Source: Anaerostipes butyraticus (GTDB lineage: Bacteria; Bacillota; Clostridia; Lachnospirales; Lachnospiraceae). From it: a stretch of DNA of 64,000 nucleotides. Below, piece after piece: positions 8,701 through 17,342 of the stretch; positions within the stretch are counted from its first letter, which is position 1; each line of letters opens with the position of its first letter. Made by a program: the position numbers and the translations under genes. Under the pieces are notes generated by a model. That model searched no databases. It saw only the letters and a list, made by a program, of their open reading frames with translations, and was not told the origin of the DNA. The stretch spans positions 1 through 64,000 of the forward strand of contig NZ_BLYI01000070.1 of assembly GCF_016586355.1 (NCBI RefSeq), written 5' to 3'.

Positions 8701-10150
8701 CTTCCTTCTGAAAATCCCTGATCTTTCCTTCCAGCATTCCTTTGGTCTGATGAAGATTTCGGATGTTTTCTTCCAATCTGCTTTTTTCCTGTTTATCCTG
8801 CTGCCGCCTTTCCTGAAGCGCATCCTGCTGCTCCTTATATGCTGCTTCTTTTTCCAGGGCCTCATTCAGACGTTTCCCCCAGCTTTGTTTCAGAGAATAG
8901 GCAAGATCCCGGATACGCCGTGACGTTTCATTTTCTTTCTGATCCTTTGCAATCTGTCGTTTCAGAGCATCTGCTGCTCCCTGAAGAATTTCTATTTTCT
9001 CCCAGAGCCTTGCTGCCCTCTGACATTCCTGAAGCCAGGCATTTTCCTTTTTTGACTCTTCCACACTCTTTCGTGCCATCATGGTCTGCTCCTCTTTTTC
9101 ACAGATCATTTTCAGTTCTGCCTGACTGTGATACCACTGTTCAGAAGCCTGTTCCTGAAGAATATGACGCCTTTTTTGTTCCTGCTGCTCCATCTGCCGC
9201 GCTGTCTCTTCCTGCTGTTCTTCCAGCTGTTCCTGCAGCTGTTCCAACGCCCGGTACATTCCCTGGAATCTGCCTTCCGCGTGCCGGCACTGATGCAGCG
9301 TCTCCTCCAGCTGCCTTAGTGCTTCTTCCATTTTCTCATGGGAGCCTTCATACTTTTCCATCCTTTCTTTCGCCCGGATATAGTCTTCCTTGCGCATGGT
9401 CTCTTCTGCCAGGCTTTTCAGCAGATCCTGGATTCCTGTCTGGTCTGTATCCCCGGCGAGATGGACTTTTTCTATATTTTTGATAATCCACTCATTTAAA
9501 ATGCTGTCAGAAGTGCTGCAGCGTTCAAAAAGTTCTGTGATTCCGCCCTCATCATTGTTCATCCGCACAATGATATTTTTCCATTCTTCCTGAGAAATTC
9601 CAAACTCCATCAGTTTTTTCCTGTATTCTCTGGCATCCTCCCTGCTGAAATAGAATGCCTCCCGGTTGGACGAAGCAATCTTTTTGACACTTTCTCTTGC
9701 TTTCTCAAAAGGCATCAGAAACTGCCGCCCTTTTTCCTGGCGGACGAACGGAAGGGACTGCAGGTCAAACGGCGATGCCTGACGGTAATAATTTCCAAAG
9801 GTAAAGTAATGAATCCTCCCGCTTTCATCAGAAGCAGACGTCCTTGGCGCAATGGCAATGCCCGTCATCAGATACTCCCGGCGGACCGGATTGTCCAGTT
9901 TCCATTCCAGGATCACATAGGTCGGACTGGTTCCTTTCTTAAAGTAATCTGCCATTTTCCTTTTCTGCATTTTCAGATCCGGAAGAATCGGCTGCATCAT
10001 CAGCTGAACGAGAACGCTTTTCCCTCCGCCATTTGCCAGATTTAATAAAGCATTTTCTCCGTCATAAAAGCGAAATGTCTCATCGGTGATCTCTCTGGCA
10101 TCATCGTTGTATGCAAAATTTATAATACGAATTCTGTTGATCTTCGGCAT
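5726..10150 (-). CDS. jetC: Wadjet system SMC-like ATPase JetC
   Basis: About 1474 residues, the motor of the Wadjet complex that extrudes and cleaves closed circular plasmid DNA. Near the N-terminus are RIRIINFAYND and the Walker A LANGGGKS (about residue 40). Two very long Glu/Gln/Arg-rich coiled coils flank a hinge near residues 620-720. The C-terminal head has the ABC signature NSGGEK and the Walker B VLIMDNPFA followed by SSEHLL. The Asn after the Walker B Asp is what I recall as usual in this JetC branch, not a lesion. I prefer ATG 10150, with AAGGAGA 7 bases upstream, over the GTG at 10156 that overlaps the jetB stop. Last gene of jetDABC. Confidence 0.9.
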   Translation of the reverse strand: MPKINRIRIINFAYNDDAREITDETFRFYDGENALLNLANGGGKSVLVQLMMQPILPDLKMQKRKMADYFKKGTSPTYVILEWKLDNPVRREYLMTGIAIAPRTSASDESGRIHYFTFGNYYRQASPFDLQSLPFVRQEKGRQFLMPFEKARESVKKIASSNREAFYFSREDAREYRKKLMEFGISQEEWKNIIVRMNNDEGGITELFERCSTSDSILNEWIIKNIEKVHLAGDTDQTGIQDLLKSLAEETMRKEDYIRAKERMEKYEGSHEKMEEALRQLEETLHQCRHAEGRFQGMYRALEQLQEQLEEQQEETARQMEQQEQKRRHILQEQASEQWYHSQAELKMICEKEEQTMMARKSVEESKKENAWLQECQRAARLWEKIEILQGAADALKRQIAKDQKENETSRRIRDLAYSLKQSWGKRLNEALEKEAAYKEQQDALQERRQQDKQEKSRLEENIRNLHQTKGMLEGKIRDFQKEEPEILEKTGVSLLRNLLGYLEPEEVRDAQNRLQTERNEAEKACGEAREEQDLLYRQEEEQAEGRMETDREFNALEYKHTEQEQWMAEFLKAEKECLAVLDLYDMEADLLYDKETAQKIIEDKIQEQRKRIAREQAEERQMEDLLDGMEHHNVYLPKSVLQRLEDADITYETGEDYLQNLEQERRMKVLDGNPLLAFGIIVPTEELKKINEVSYKGCMLRQLIPVFTYRELAESLPEGGPVYRYEKSPGFLAVCERELFDQEQRDCYIRRKKRQLEECRERSLHWEQEQDRLYQGKSILQSFGYEAGDRESMEKQMEDLKRQKAELEERRKVFQERQKDIRNRLEILRDRIPKLEKAWQEAAGRETRLEEFLKEDQNYQEMRRKLEEILQSLKKAQEQADRLQENQEAAEETASSLTQKLQGIRLQKDEAARQAAKYEFAQEGEFIEISLQQMEKEYDTLVREQTEGEASRKRQLEEKEHQIRETSAELEEIGLEPEDYQNLSYDPEELKQLKKDGNRLEMETSRLSREVEQIKEAKGKAESNASHAKKALEDTGLSEPLGKEEILQDYEQRIGCLEKEREECRKRQIQITRQKNDAENLMKRIGDFAEILPGEGEAVALEQDLNRQFRELRSQMQQARKQSQEKRQNCRKLYQEIRSEFYGKDKCISDILDTLEHLAFESEDLDQETLRPYIEEYQLKRESLKKLLDYYETQLENIYHTKQQVADQCMSYAVMLYEEIKFIVQKSRIRLTGKNRPVQMLRIDIPKQLDSGARERMEDYLDSCLEIIMKYNKEAEDREEKKVRERLAALTSGRELLNQVIGTSKIPVYVYKIDLNEKNSGMKRWEDAMSQNSGGEKFVVFFTMVSILITYIRAAGRRSAGEEPVEESKVLIMDNPFARTSSEHLLRAVMDIADTFSIQLICLSDLSQSSITNRFSLIYQLSIRKRMYSDKEVLKIGDMRVNQPGLSENEKLEHMEFYEAGSQAEIWDWMDQL

Positions 10151-10152
10151 GG

Positions 10153-10854
10153 TCACTCTCCTTGTCCTAATATCCGGTGCAGTTCCTGCACCCTTGCCTC
10201 ATCCAGGTAATGATACAAAAACAGATCATCCAGGCGCTTCGTCCTGCGGATCTGTCTTCCTTCTTCAAAAATCCGGATCAGTCTCTCCTGTTCCAGCTGA
10301 TGATAGGCTCTGCTTATGGTTCCATATTTGGATTTGCGCAGATTCCAGTCTCCGATCTGCTTGCTGTCCCAGAGCCGTGCAATCTTGGCGAAATTCACAT
10401 CCTCTTCTTCCTCCAGCTTTCTGGTCTTCTCTTCATCTTCCAGATAAGACCGCATTTTCTGATCCAGCTCCTCCATCAGATCCCTGGTCAGAATAAATTC
10501 TCTCTGAATCGGATTAGTGTTTTTCCCGCCATAAAACATCTGAAAAATCATCATAAAGATATAGCTTTGAAGATAAGCGTCCGCCAGCCTGGCATCCGCC
10601 GCAATGTTCAGCCGGTATTCTTTCAGAGTGTATCCAAGCACCCCATTATCCATATCAGGAATCAGATAAATGGTCCTTCCCGTATCCAGAAGTTCGAATC
10701 CCAGTTCTTCTTCGAACTCCCCAAGAATCTGGCGTACCTCCTCCTTTCGGAATTCCAGGTACAATTCTCCATCCTGTTTTGCGTCCAGCTCGCCGTCTTC
10801 CAGAAGCTTATGAAAAATTGCCAGAGCTTTTTTCAACATCTGCTTTATCCTCAC
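10153..10854 (-). CDS. jetB: Wadjet system protein JetB
   Basis: 233 residues, KleisinB/winged-helix accessory subunit (MukE/DUF4194-like; in this Wadjet branch often annotated DUF6063). No catalytic motif is expected. Visible features are an acidic N-terminal helix (LEDGELDAKQDGEL), a central FMMIFQMFYGG segment, and a C-terminal winged-helix-like stretch SKQIGDWNLRKSKYGTISRAY. It overlaps jetA by 47 bases and meets jetC at the TGA, a sign of translational coupling. Start GTG 10854; ATG 10839 (MLKKALAIFHK) is an alternative with AGGA upstream. Identity rests mainly on position and size within the operon. Confidence 0.85.
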   Translation of the reverse strand: MRIKQMLKKALAIFHKLLEDGELDAKQDGELYLEFRKEEVRQILGEFEEELGFELLDTGRTIYLIPDMDNGVLGYTLKEYRLNIAADARLADAYLQSYIFMMIFQMFYGGKNTNPIQREFILTRDLMEELDQKMRSYLEDEEKTRKLEEEEDVNFAKIARLWDSKQIGDWNLRKSKYGTISRAYHQLEQERLIRIFEEGRQIRRTKRLDDLFLYHYLDEARVQELHRILGQGE

Positions 10855-12454
10855 TTTCTCTTTTCTGTATGGTTACTTTGATCTCATCCATGATAATGCG
10901 TTTTAACTGCTTTTCTGTCATGCCGTCCTGTTCTTTCCGGCTTTCCTCTATCTCTGTCTGGAATTTTCCTCCGTTTTTTTCGAAGGAAAGACTCTGGATT
11001 CCATAAAAATCCGGATGCTCCAGTTCCATCTGATACAGACAGTAAGACAGGTCAAATTCCCCATTTGCCTCCGGTATTTCCTTATCTTCCCTCTGTCTCC
11101 ATTCTCCCAGATCTATCTTTTTATAATCATACAGCTTGAGCATCACAAGAAAAATTCGTTTCTCCTCTGTATAAATTTCCGGTTTCTCCGCATGCTGGTT
11201 TAAATATTGATAAAACTCTGAGAATGTAAAAACAGGGTGATCTTTTCCATAAGAAAACATTCGTTCCATAAGTTTTACATGAATGAAATCTCTTCTTCTC
11301 TGTTCCTGAAATCTCCTGTCTTCCTCAAATACATCCTCTTCTATGGCAGCTTCTTCCGTTTCTTCCTCATGAAGTTTTCCCTGAGGCTGATAGGGCATAG
11401 ATAAAAGAAGCTGCTTTCTGGCTCTTGGCCGTCTTAGCGGAACAAACAGCTTCCAGAGGGATTCGATCTGTTCTCCTTTTACATGCTCCATTGGTTCCAT
11501 GATCTCCTTCTGAAAATCATAACGCCGCACCATGGCAGTATAAAAGCTGTCACGAATGGTTTCTTCATAAATATCATTCATTTCAAACCGTTTTCCGATC
11601 AGATTTCTTTGCTGCACAGTCACCGACGTCAGATTCTGCCGGATCAGCGCAAGATTTCTTAATGCCTCCGTCACGGCTTCATCTTCCATGGTGTGATCTG
11701 CCTGCTCCTGATAAATTCTCTCCTCATCTCTCTCCACCTGTTCTTTTAATTCCAGCATTCCCTGATATTCTTCATCCAGCAGATGGTAAGTCTCATCCAG
11801 AAGCTTCTTATGCTCTCCCCGGTCAATCGTATAGATATTCTGACGGATCCGGTCGATAAACAGTTCCAGTTCCTTTTCTTTCTGGCGCAGCATATTCATC
11901 AGTTCCTGACTCTGACGCAGGGCATGCTTATAATTTTTCCGTTTCAGGAGTTCCTTGAGTTTCAGCTGTTCCAGTTTGAAATCCAGTTCTTTATCCACCT
12001 CTCTGGTCCGAAACAAAAGATTGTACCCCTGATCCGTCAGCTGATATACAATCTTCCCTCCATCGGTAATCTTATCCTGAATCAGCCGGATTCGGATCTC
12101 TTTCATCCCATGTTCATAATCCATGACATGATACGTCTTTTCTTCTCCCTTGTTCTGCAGAATATCTCTTACCATATATTCCGTCAGCCGGTAAATCTGC
12201 TCCTCCGAAAAATCTTTTTGAAAAGCCGGAAGCACTTTTTCTAAAAATGCCGCCATATTTTCCATCGTACACTGATCATTTTCATTCAGTGTCTGTTCCA
12301 TGATATAAACAAGCAGTGAAAAAAAGAGATTATCCATCTCCTCTTCCTCAAACCACTCTTCAATCTCTGTGGAACGGTTTCTCCTTCCGACAATGGAATC
12401 CACCGCCGCCACGAATCCCATCCTTTCCTGGAATCCCTGCAAAAATTCTAGCAT
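10808..12454 (-). CDS. jetA: Wadjet system kleisin-like protein JetA
   Basis: 548 residues of the JetA family (DUF5716 type), the kleisin that bridges the JetC heads. The N-terminal part has FQERMGFVAAVDSIVGRRNRS followed by a helical kleisin-like region. A central helical region (residues about 150-260) is rich in Glu and Lys, and the C-terminal winged-helix-like part begins near VFTFSEFYQYLN. The ATG overlaps the jetD stop (ATGCTAG), with AGAGGTGA as ribosome site. The domain type and the D-A-B-C gene order argue for the type III subgroup rather than the better known type I. Confidence 0.88.
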   Translation of the reverse strand: MLEFLQGFQERMGFVAAVDSIVGRRNRSTEIEEWFEEEEMDNLFFSLLVYIMEQTLNENDQCTMENMAAFLEKVLPAFQKDFSEEQIYRLTEYMVRDILQNKGEEKTYHVMDYEHGMKEIRIRLIQDKITDGGKIVYQLTDQGYNLLFRTREVDKELDFKLEQLKLKELLKRKNYKHALRQSQELMNMLRQKEKELELFIDRIRQNIYTIDRGEHKKLLDETYHLLDEEYQGMLELKEQVERDEERIYQEQADHTMEDEAVTEALRNLALIRQNLTSVTVQQRNLIGKRFEMNDIYEETIRDSFYTAMVRRYDFQKEIMEPMEHVKGEQIESLWKLFVPLRRPRARKQLLLSMPYQPQGKLHEEETEEAAIEEDVFEEDRRFQEQRRRDFIHVKLMERMFSYGKDHPVFTFSEFYQYLNQHAEKPEIYTEEKRIFLVMLKLYDYKKIDLGEWRQREDKEIPEANGEFDLSYCLYQMELEHPDFYGIQSLSFEKNGGKFQTEIEESRKEQDGMTEKQLKRIIMDEIKVTIQKRESEDKADVEKSSGNFS

Positions 12455-13461
12455 TGCTCACCTCTGTACATTTCCTTATAATCCTGATAATTTATGATTT
12501 CCTGTGGGATCATCTTCTTTTGATCCAGGATCTCCCGGATCTTCTCCCTGTCCTCTTTCGAAAACGCTTCCAGGACATCTTCGTTCCATATTATATTTTT
12601 CCTGCTGGGCGCATCGGGGAGTTCCTGCAGCGTCTTCGCTTTTTGCAGCATTTTCTTATAAAGGCCGGAAAACAGCCGGATCGTAAGCTTCGGATTTGCT
12701 CTGCACATCCCGTCAAAAATACGAATTCCTTCCCGGTCAATATCTCCGGCATAAAGGATCTCTGCCTGCGTCCATCCGGTCTCCGTTAAAAACCTGCTGA
12801 GCGCCTCCTTTTTCTCTGCTTTTTTCCCTTCTCCATAAACCAGAAGTCCGATTTTCTCTCCCAGGATTCTGGCTGTTTTTTCATGGAAAAACAAACGTCC
12901 CAGAGAATACCATGGATCTTTGTTCTCCAGTACAAGAACCGCGCCTTCTTTTTGGAATTCCTTCGAAAAAAACGGTTCCGGTGTCTCATAAACTCCCAGG
13001 TCTTCCAAAGTAATTCCATTGAATTTTAAAATCTGCCGGCCTTTGGAACTTTCCAGGAATTTCTCATCTTTCCATATCTCAAAGGACTTTTCCTTCACTG
13101 ACATAGTACGGCTCCAGATCGGTTTCCCCTTCCATAAATACTCACTCAGCTGGTCAATGTCTTCCTTTGCTTCTATATATAATGAGACATTTTTTCGATA
13201 TCCTTCCAGATTCATTTTCATATGAAGCCGCCGGATCTCCGAAATATAGGCGCTGACATCTTCTGCCTGCCGGATCTTACGGTACTTTTGATAGACCGGC
13301 GGATGAAAGGATGTTTTTCCCTGACGTTTTACCGGGCAGATCCTCCCTTCCGCTTCCCACTGTTCCAGCAGATCATGCAGTTCCTGATAACTCATATCCG
13401 GATCCAGTTCCAGAATATCTTTGTATCGAAATGTTGTATTAGAAATACGATCTAATAACAT
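12448..13461 (-). CDS. jetD: Wadjet system nuclease JetD (Toprim)
   Basis: 337 residues; JetD is the topoisomerase VI-like Toprim nuclease that cuts the trapped plasmid. The N-terminal part looks like the DUF3322-type winged helix. The DUF2220 Toprim fold is visible as VLVLENKDPW (acidic E, about residue 179), LLVYGEGKK (about 207-214) and YAGDIDREG (DxD, about 239-246). All metal-binding acids are present, so the nuclease looks intact. First gene of the operon, with ribosome site AAGGAG 4 bases before the ATG. The system is chromosomal, complete and shows no frameshift. Confidence 0.88.
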   Translation of the reverse strand: MLLDRISNTTFRYKDILELDPDMSYQELHDLLEQWEAEGRICPVKRQGKTSFHPPVYQKYRKIRQAEDVSAYISEIRRLHMKMNLEGYRKNVSLYIEAKEDIDQLSEYLWKGKPIWSRTMSVKEKSFEIWKDEKFLESSKGRQILKFNGITLEDLGVYETPEPFFSKEFQKEGAVLVLENKDPWYSLGRLFFHEKTARILGEKIGLLVYGEGKKAEKKEALSRFLTETGWTQAEILYAGDIDREGIRIFDGMCRANPKLTIRLFSGLYKKMLQKAKTLQELPDAPSRKNIIWNEDVLEAFSKEDREKIREILDQKKMIPQEIINYQDYKEMYRGEQC

Positions 13462-13633
13462 AACTCTCCTTTTTCTATATATAAATTCTTTTTGCCGTTA
13501 TTTCATGAAAATTGTATGATTATAGTATAACATAGAAACACCCACTGTGTATTTCTTCCAGACATTTCATATTGCTTCTGCTATAAAATCTCGTCTGATA
13601 TAAGCAAAAAATCCGGATTCAACCAATTACCAT

Positions 13634-13662
13634 TTGTTTCTTTCCCCATTTTATCCTATAAT
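13634..13662 (+). promoter_or_regulatory. Promoter of the ABC exporter gene
   Basis: TTGTTT (13634-13639), 17-base spacer, TATAAT (13657-13662), about 90 bases before the ATG. The rest of the 290-base gap to jetD is AT-rich; a minus-strand TATAAT-like box near 13517-13524 could serve the Wadjet operon but lacks a good -35. Confidence 0.6.
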
Positions 13663-13753
13663 ATTTTCTTAGTCAGTGCTAACTGCCTGCAGAATAATGA
13701 ACCAAATAATCATTCCCGCTTTAAGCGGACTTTGAAAAGATAGGAGTGAAATC

Positions 13754-15502
13754 ATGAATACCTTTAAAAAATTTATCCGATACTATGGTCCCTACAAAAA
13801 AGTATTCTTTTTTGATTTATTCTGCGCGGCCTTCATCAGTATCGTGGATCTGGCCTTTCCCCAGATTTTAAGAACTATGACCAATACCCTGTTCCAGAGA
13901 GATGCCTCTGTGATTCTACGCACTCTGCCGTGGATCGCTGCCATCCTGCTGATCTGTTACATCCTGCAGGCGCTGTGCAAATACTATGTCAGCTGCCAGG
14001 GACATATTATGGGAGCCCGGATGGAGCGGGATATGCGAAAAGAATTATTTGAACATTATGAAAATCTTTCCTTTTCTTATTATGACAAGAATAATACAGG
14101 ACAGATGATGAGCCGTCTGGTATCCGACCTGTTTGATATCTCTGAATTTGCCCATCACGGACCGGAAAACCTGTTTATCTCTGTGGTAAAGATTGTCGGT
14201 TCCTTCATCTTCCTGTTTATGATCCAATGGGAACTGGCTCTGATTCTGGCCGCTGTCGTTATTTTTATGATCATTTTCAGCGCTTATCAGAATCAGCGGA
14301 TGCAGGCAACTTTTCTGGACAACCGCCGCAAAATCGGTGACATCAACGCTACCCTGCAGGATTCTCTGGAAGGCATCCGGATCGTCCAGTCTTTTGCCAA
14401 CGAAGATATTGAGCGCAGAAAGTTCCATAAGGGAAATGAAAACTTCCTTCTCTCCAAGAAGGATAATTATCGTGCCATGGGAACGTTCCAGGGCGGAAAT
14501 ACATTTTTCCAGGGACTTATGTACCTGATCACTCTGACAGCCGGCGGCATCTTCATTGCTCTTGGCGAAATGTCTCCGGCAGATCTTGCCATGTACGCCC
14601 TGTACATCGGTATTTTTATCAGCCCGATCCAGGTGCTCGTGGAACTGACGGAAATGATCCAGAAGGGACTGTCCGGTTTCCGCCGTTTCCTGGATATTAT
14701 CGAGACGGAACCGGAAATTGTCGATGAAGAAAATGCTGTTCCGATTCAGAATCCGCAGGGAGATATTTCCTACAATGATGTATCTTTCAGCTATGAAGAT
14801 AACGAAATTGTCCTGAATCATATTAACTTTAAAATCGAATCCGGAAAGTCCGTTGCCCTGGTCGGTCCATCCGGAGGAGGAAAGACGACCATCTGCTCTC
14901 TTCTTCCAAGATTCTATGATATTACCGGCGGAACGATCACCATCGGAGGACAAAACATCCGGGAAATGACTCTGGAAAGCCTTCGAAATTCCATTGGAAT
15001 CGTACAGCAGGATGTATATCTGTTTGGCGGAACCGTAAAAGAAAATATCGCTTACGGCAAGCCGGATGCTTCCATGGATGAGATCATTCAAGCCGCCAAA
15101 AAGGCGAATATCCATGATTTTATCATGGGGCTGCCGGACGGTTATGATACCTTCGTCGGTGAACGGGGCACCCGTCTTTCCGGCGGGCAAAAACAGCGGA
15201 TTTCCATTGCCAGAGTCTTCCTGAAAAATCCGCCGATCCTGATCCTTGATGAGGCAACCAGCGCTCTGGACAACGAAAGCGAGCGCCATATCCAGAAGAG
15301 TCTGGAGGCGCTCTCTAAAAACCGTACGACTATCACCATCGCACACCGCCTCTCTACGATCAAAAACGCAGATGAAATCCTTGTTGTCTATGATCATACC
15401 ATCCGGGAAAGAGGATCTCACCGGGATCTGATGAAAAAAGACGGCATCTATGCCCGCTACTACAAAATGCAGTTTGAAGGTCTGGATACTTTAGATTTCT
15501 AA
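13754..15502 (+). CDS. ABC exporter half-transporter (MsbA/MDR type, permease fused to ATPase)
   Basis: 582 residues. A six-helix ABC type-1 transmembrane domain (residues about 15-300) is followed by a nucleotide-binding domain. That domain has Walker A GPSGGGKTT (about 376), Q-loop GIVQQDVYLFGG, signature RLSGGQKQR and Walker B ILILDEATSALD, with H-loop IAHRLST. All ATPase residues are intact. It is a single half-transporter with no partner gene beside it, so a homodimer is likely. The substrate cannot be read from the sequence (drug, lipid or peptide). Ribosome site TAGGAGTG before the ATG. Confidence 0.9.
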   Translation: MNTFKKFIRYYGPYKKVFFFDLFCAAFISIVDLAFPQILRTMTNTLFQRDASVILRTLPWIAAILLICYILQALCKYYVSCQGHIMGARMERDMRKELFEHYENLSFSYYDKNNTGQMMSRLVSDLFDISEFAHHGPENLFISVVKIVGSFIFLFMIQWELALILAAVVIFMIIFSAYQNQRMQATFLDNRRKIGDINATLQDSLEGIRIVQSFANEDIERRKFHKGNENFLLSKKDNYRAMGTFQGGNTFFQGLMYLITLTAGGIFIALGEMSPADLAMYALYIGIFISPIQVLVELTEMIQKGLSGFRRFLDIIETEPEIVDEENAVPIQNPQGDISYNDVSFSYEDNEIVLNHINFKIESGKSVALVGPSGGGKTTICSLLPRFYDITGGTITIGGQNIREMTLESLRNSIGIVQQDVYLFGGTVKENIAYGKPDASMDEIIQAAKKANIHDFIMGLPDGYDTFVGERGTRLSGGQKQRISIARVFLKNPPILILDEATSALDNESERHIQKSLEALSKNRTTITIAHRLSTIKNADEILVVYDHTIRERGSHRDLMKKDGIYARYYKMQFEGLDTLDF

Positions 15503-15520
15503 ATCAGAAATCCCGGTTTT

Positions 15521-17191
15521 TCAGACTTCCAGCACTACGACCTCGTAAGGTTTCAGCAGGAGATCTCTTCCCTGCATAGTCGTCTGTTCATAATTGACAA
15601 ATACGACATTTTCATATTCTGTTTCCAGAGTTACTCTGGAAGGCTGGCCGCTGAAATTACAGATCAGGGCCAGCTTTTTTTCACCCAGTTTTCTCTCATA
15701 GGCAAAAATATGGTCCGCATCTTCATAGATTGGATCATAGCTTCCATATGTCAGAATTTCCTTGTATTCTTCTGACTTGCGGAACCGGATCAGACGCTTA
15801 TAGTAATTCAAAACAGAACCATATTCCTTCTCTTCGTCTTCCACATTGATTTTCGTATAATTTTCATTGACCGGCATCCACGGCGTTCCCTCGCTGAATC
15901 CTGCATTCTTTCCATGAGTCCACTGCATCGGCGTCCGGGCATTGTCCCTGCTGTGATGACTGCAGATTTCCAGAGCTTCTTCCGGTTTCATTCCTGCATC
16001 AATAGAAATTTCATACTGGCTCAATGTTTCCAGGTCATTAAACTCTTCCAGTTTCCATTTCCGATTGCACATGCCGATTTCCTGTCCCTGATACAGAAAT
16101 GGAAGTCCCCTCTGGCATACGATGATCGCAGCAAGGGCTGTCACACTGTAAAATCCGTAGTCTTCTTCCGGAATAAATAAACTGGAACCTCTTGGCTGAT
16201 CATGATTTTCTATGATATTTGCCTCAAATCCGGCATCTCCCAGCATTCTCTGATTTTTCGCCGTCTCTTCTCTCCAGTCTTCAAACGGCTGCGGCCACTC
16301 ATAGTCTTTGTAATTCTTTCCTTTACGGTAGGCATGGCATGGCTCAAACGCAAAAATAGAAGAAAAATATCCATTTTCCCCGATAAAGTGTTTGACTGCT
16401 TCTTCTTTTAAAAACATAGCTTCTCCTATGGCAAGTCCGTCATAAGGATCAAAACAGCGGCGGCGCATTTCCATGAGAAAATCTCCAATCCCGTCTACTT
16501 TCTGTGATACCTTATAGACATCTGCCATGCCATCCGGCCCGTCTGCAGGAAGATCCGTCCACGTAAGATCCTTTTTGATGTTCATAATGGCATCGATCCG
16601 GAAACCGCCCAGACCCTTCTCCATCCACCAGCAGATCATTTTGTAAATCTCTTCTCTCACCTGTGGATTTTCCCAGTTAAGATCCGGCTGCTCTTTGGCA
16701 AATGAATGAAAGTAAAATTTATTGTCATATCCCGGTACCTTTTCCCAGACGCTTCCTCCAAAATAAGAGCGCCAGTTACATGGAACTTCCCCGTCTTTTC
16801 CATCCACAATATAAAAATATTTTCCATAAGGACCGTCCGGATCTCTCATAGCTTCTTTGAACCATTTATGTTCACTGGAACAATGATTGACGACCAGATC
16901 CATCAGGATGGAAATCTTCCGCTTCTTCGCCTCCGCAATCAATTCCTCCATATCTTCCATGGTTCCGAACATCGGGTCAATGGCGTAATAATCTGAGATA
17001 TCATAGCCGTTATCCACCATCGGCGACTGAAACATAGGAGATATCCACAAAATATCAATCCCAAGATCCTGGATATAGTCCAGCTTGCGGATTATCCCCT
17101 GGATATCTCCAATCCCATCCCCGTTGGAATCATAAAAGCTTTTTGGATAAATCTGGTATGCGGCTTTATCATGCCACCATTCTCTTTTCAT
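15521..17191 (-). CDS. GH13 alpha-glucosidase / oligo-1,6-glucosidase
   Basis: Cytoplasmic enzyme expected to release glucose from the non-reducing end of isomalto- or malto-oligosaccharides. Start at 17191 (MKREWWHDKAAYQIYP) because AAAGGAG precedes it; the upstream ATG at 17266 has no site. Conserved regions in order: DLVVNHCSSEHKWF (region I), GFRIDAIMNI (nucleophile Asp), LAIGEAM (acid/base Glu), IENHDQPR (transition-state Asp). The QPDLNWENP segment is typical of the oligo-1,6-glucosidase/dextran-glucosidase group. About 556 residues, full length, no signal peptide. Trehalose-6-phosphate hydrolase is a less likely alternative. Confidence 0.88.
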   Translation of the reverse strand: MKREWWHDKAAYQIYPKSFYDSNGDGIGDIQGIIRKLDYIQDLGIDILWISPMFQSPMVDNGYDISDYYAIDPMFGTMEDMEELIAEAKKRKISILMDLVVNHCSSEHKWFKEAMRDPDGPYGKYFYIVDGKDGEVPCNWRSYFGGSVWEKVPGYDNKFYFHSFAKEQPDLNWENPQVREEIYKMICWWMEKGLGGFRIDAIMNIKKDLTWTDLPADGPDGMADVYKVSQKVDGIGDFLMEMRRRCFDPYDGLAIGEAMFLKEEAVKHFIGENGYFSSIFAFEPCHAYRKGKNYKDYEWPQPFEDWREETAKNQRMLGDAGFEANIIENHDQPRGSSLFIPEEDYGFYSVTALAAIIVCQRGLPFLYQGQEIGMCNRKWKLEEFNDLETLSQYEISIDAGMKPEEALEICSHHSRDNARTPMQWTHGKNAGFSEGTPWMPVNENYTKINVEDEEKEYGSVLNYYKRLIRFRKSEEYKEILTYGSYDPIYEDADHIFAYERKLGEKKLALICNFSGQPSRVTLETEYENVVFVNYEQTTMQGRDLLLKPYEVVVLEV

Positions 17192-17283
17192 AAAACACTC
17201 CTTTCGATTCTGACAGAGCTTTCCTATCACGTTTATATTTCTGATTATACCATGGATTACATTCATCTGTTTTCCGTGAAAGT

Positions 17284-17332
17284 AAAAAAGAAGCCACTGC
17301 TTCCGGATCTTCCATCCTTCTGCAGCAGCTTC
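17284..17332 (-). terminator. Terminator of the polysaccharide deacetylase gene
   Basis: On the minus strand GAAGCTGCTGC pairs with GCAGTGGCTTC (two imperfect pairs) and is followed by TTTTTT. It ends the minus-strand run 20513-17343. Confidence 0.7.
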
Positions 17333-17342
17333 TGTCTCTCTT

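Noticed and set aside
7067-9483. Several plus-strand frames of 140-214 codons inside jetC
   Set aside because: Low-complexity Phe/Leu/Pro-rich translations of the antisense of a Glu/Gln-rich coiled coil; no start signals.
9990-10060. Unusual Walker A (LANGGGKS) and DN after Walker B in JetC as a sign of a dead ATPase
   Set aside because: As far as I recall this is the normal form in this JetC branch, and the signature motif is intact.
14045-15421. 458-codon minus-strand open frame opposite the ABC exporter gene
   Set aside because: Antisense shadow: the plus-strand frame has all ABC motifs, and the minus frame has no ribosome site and no recognisable domain.
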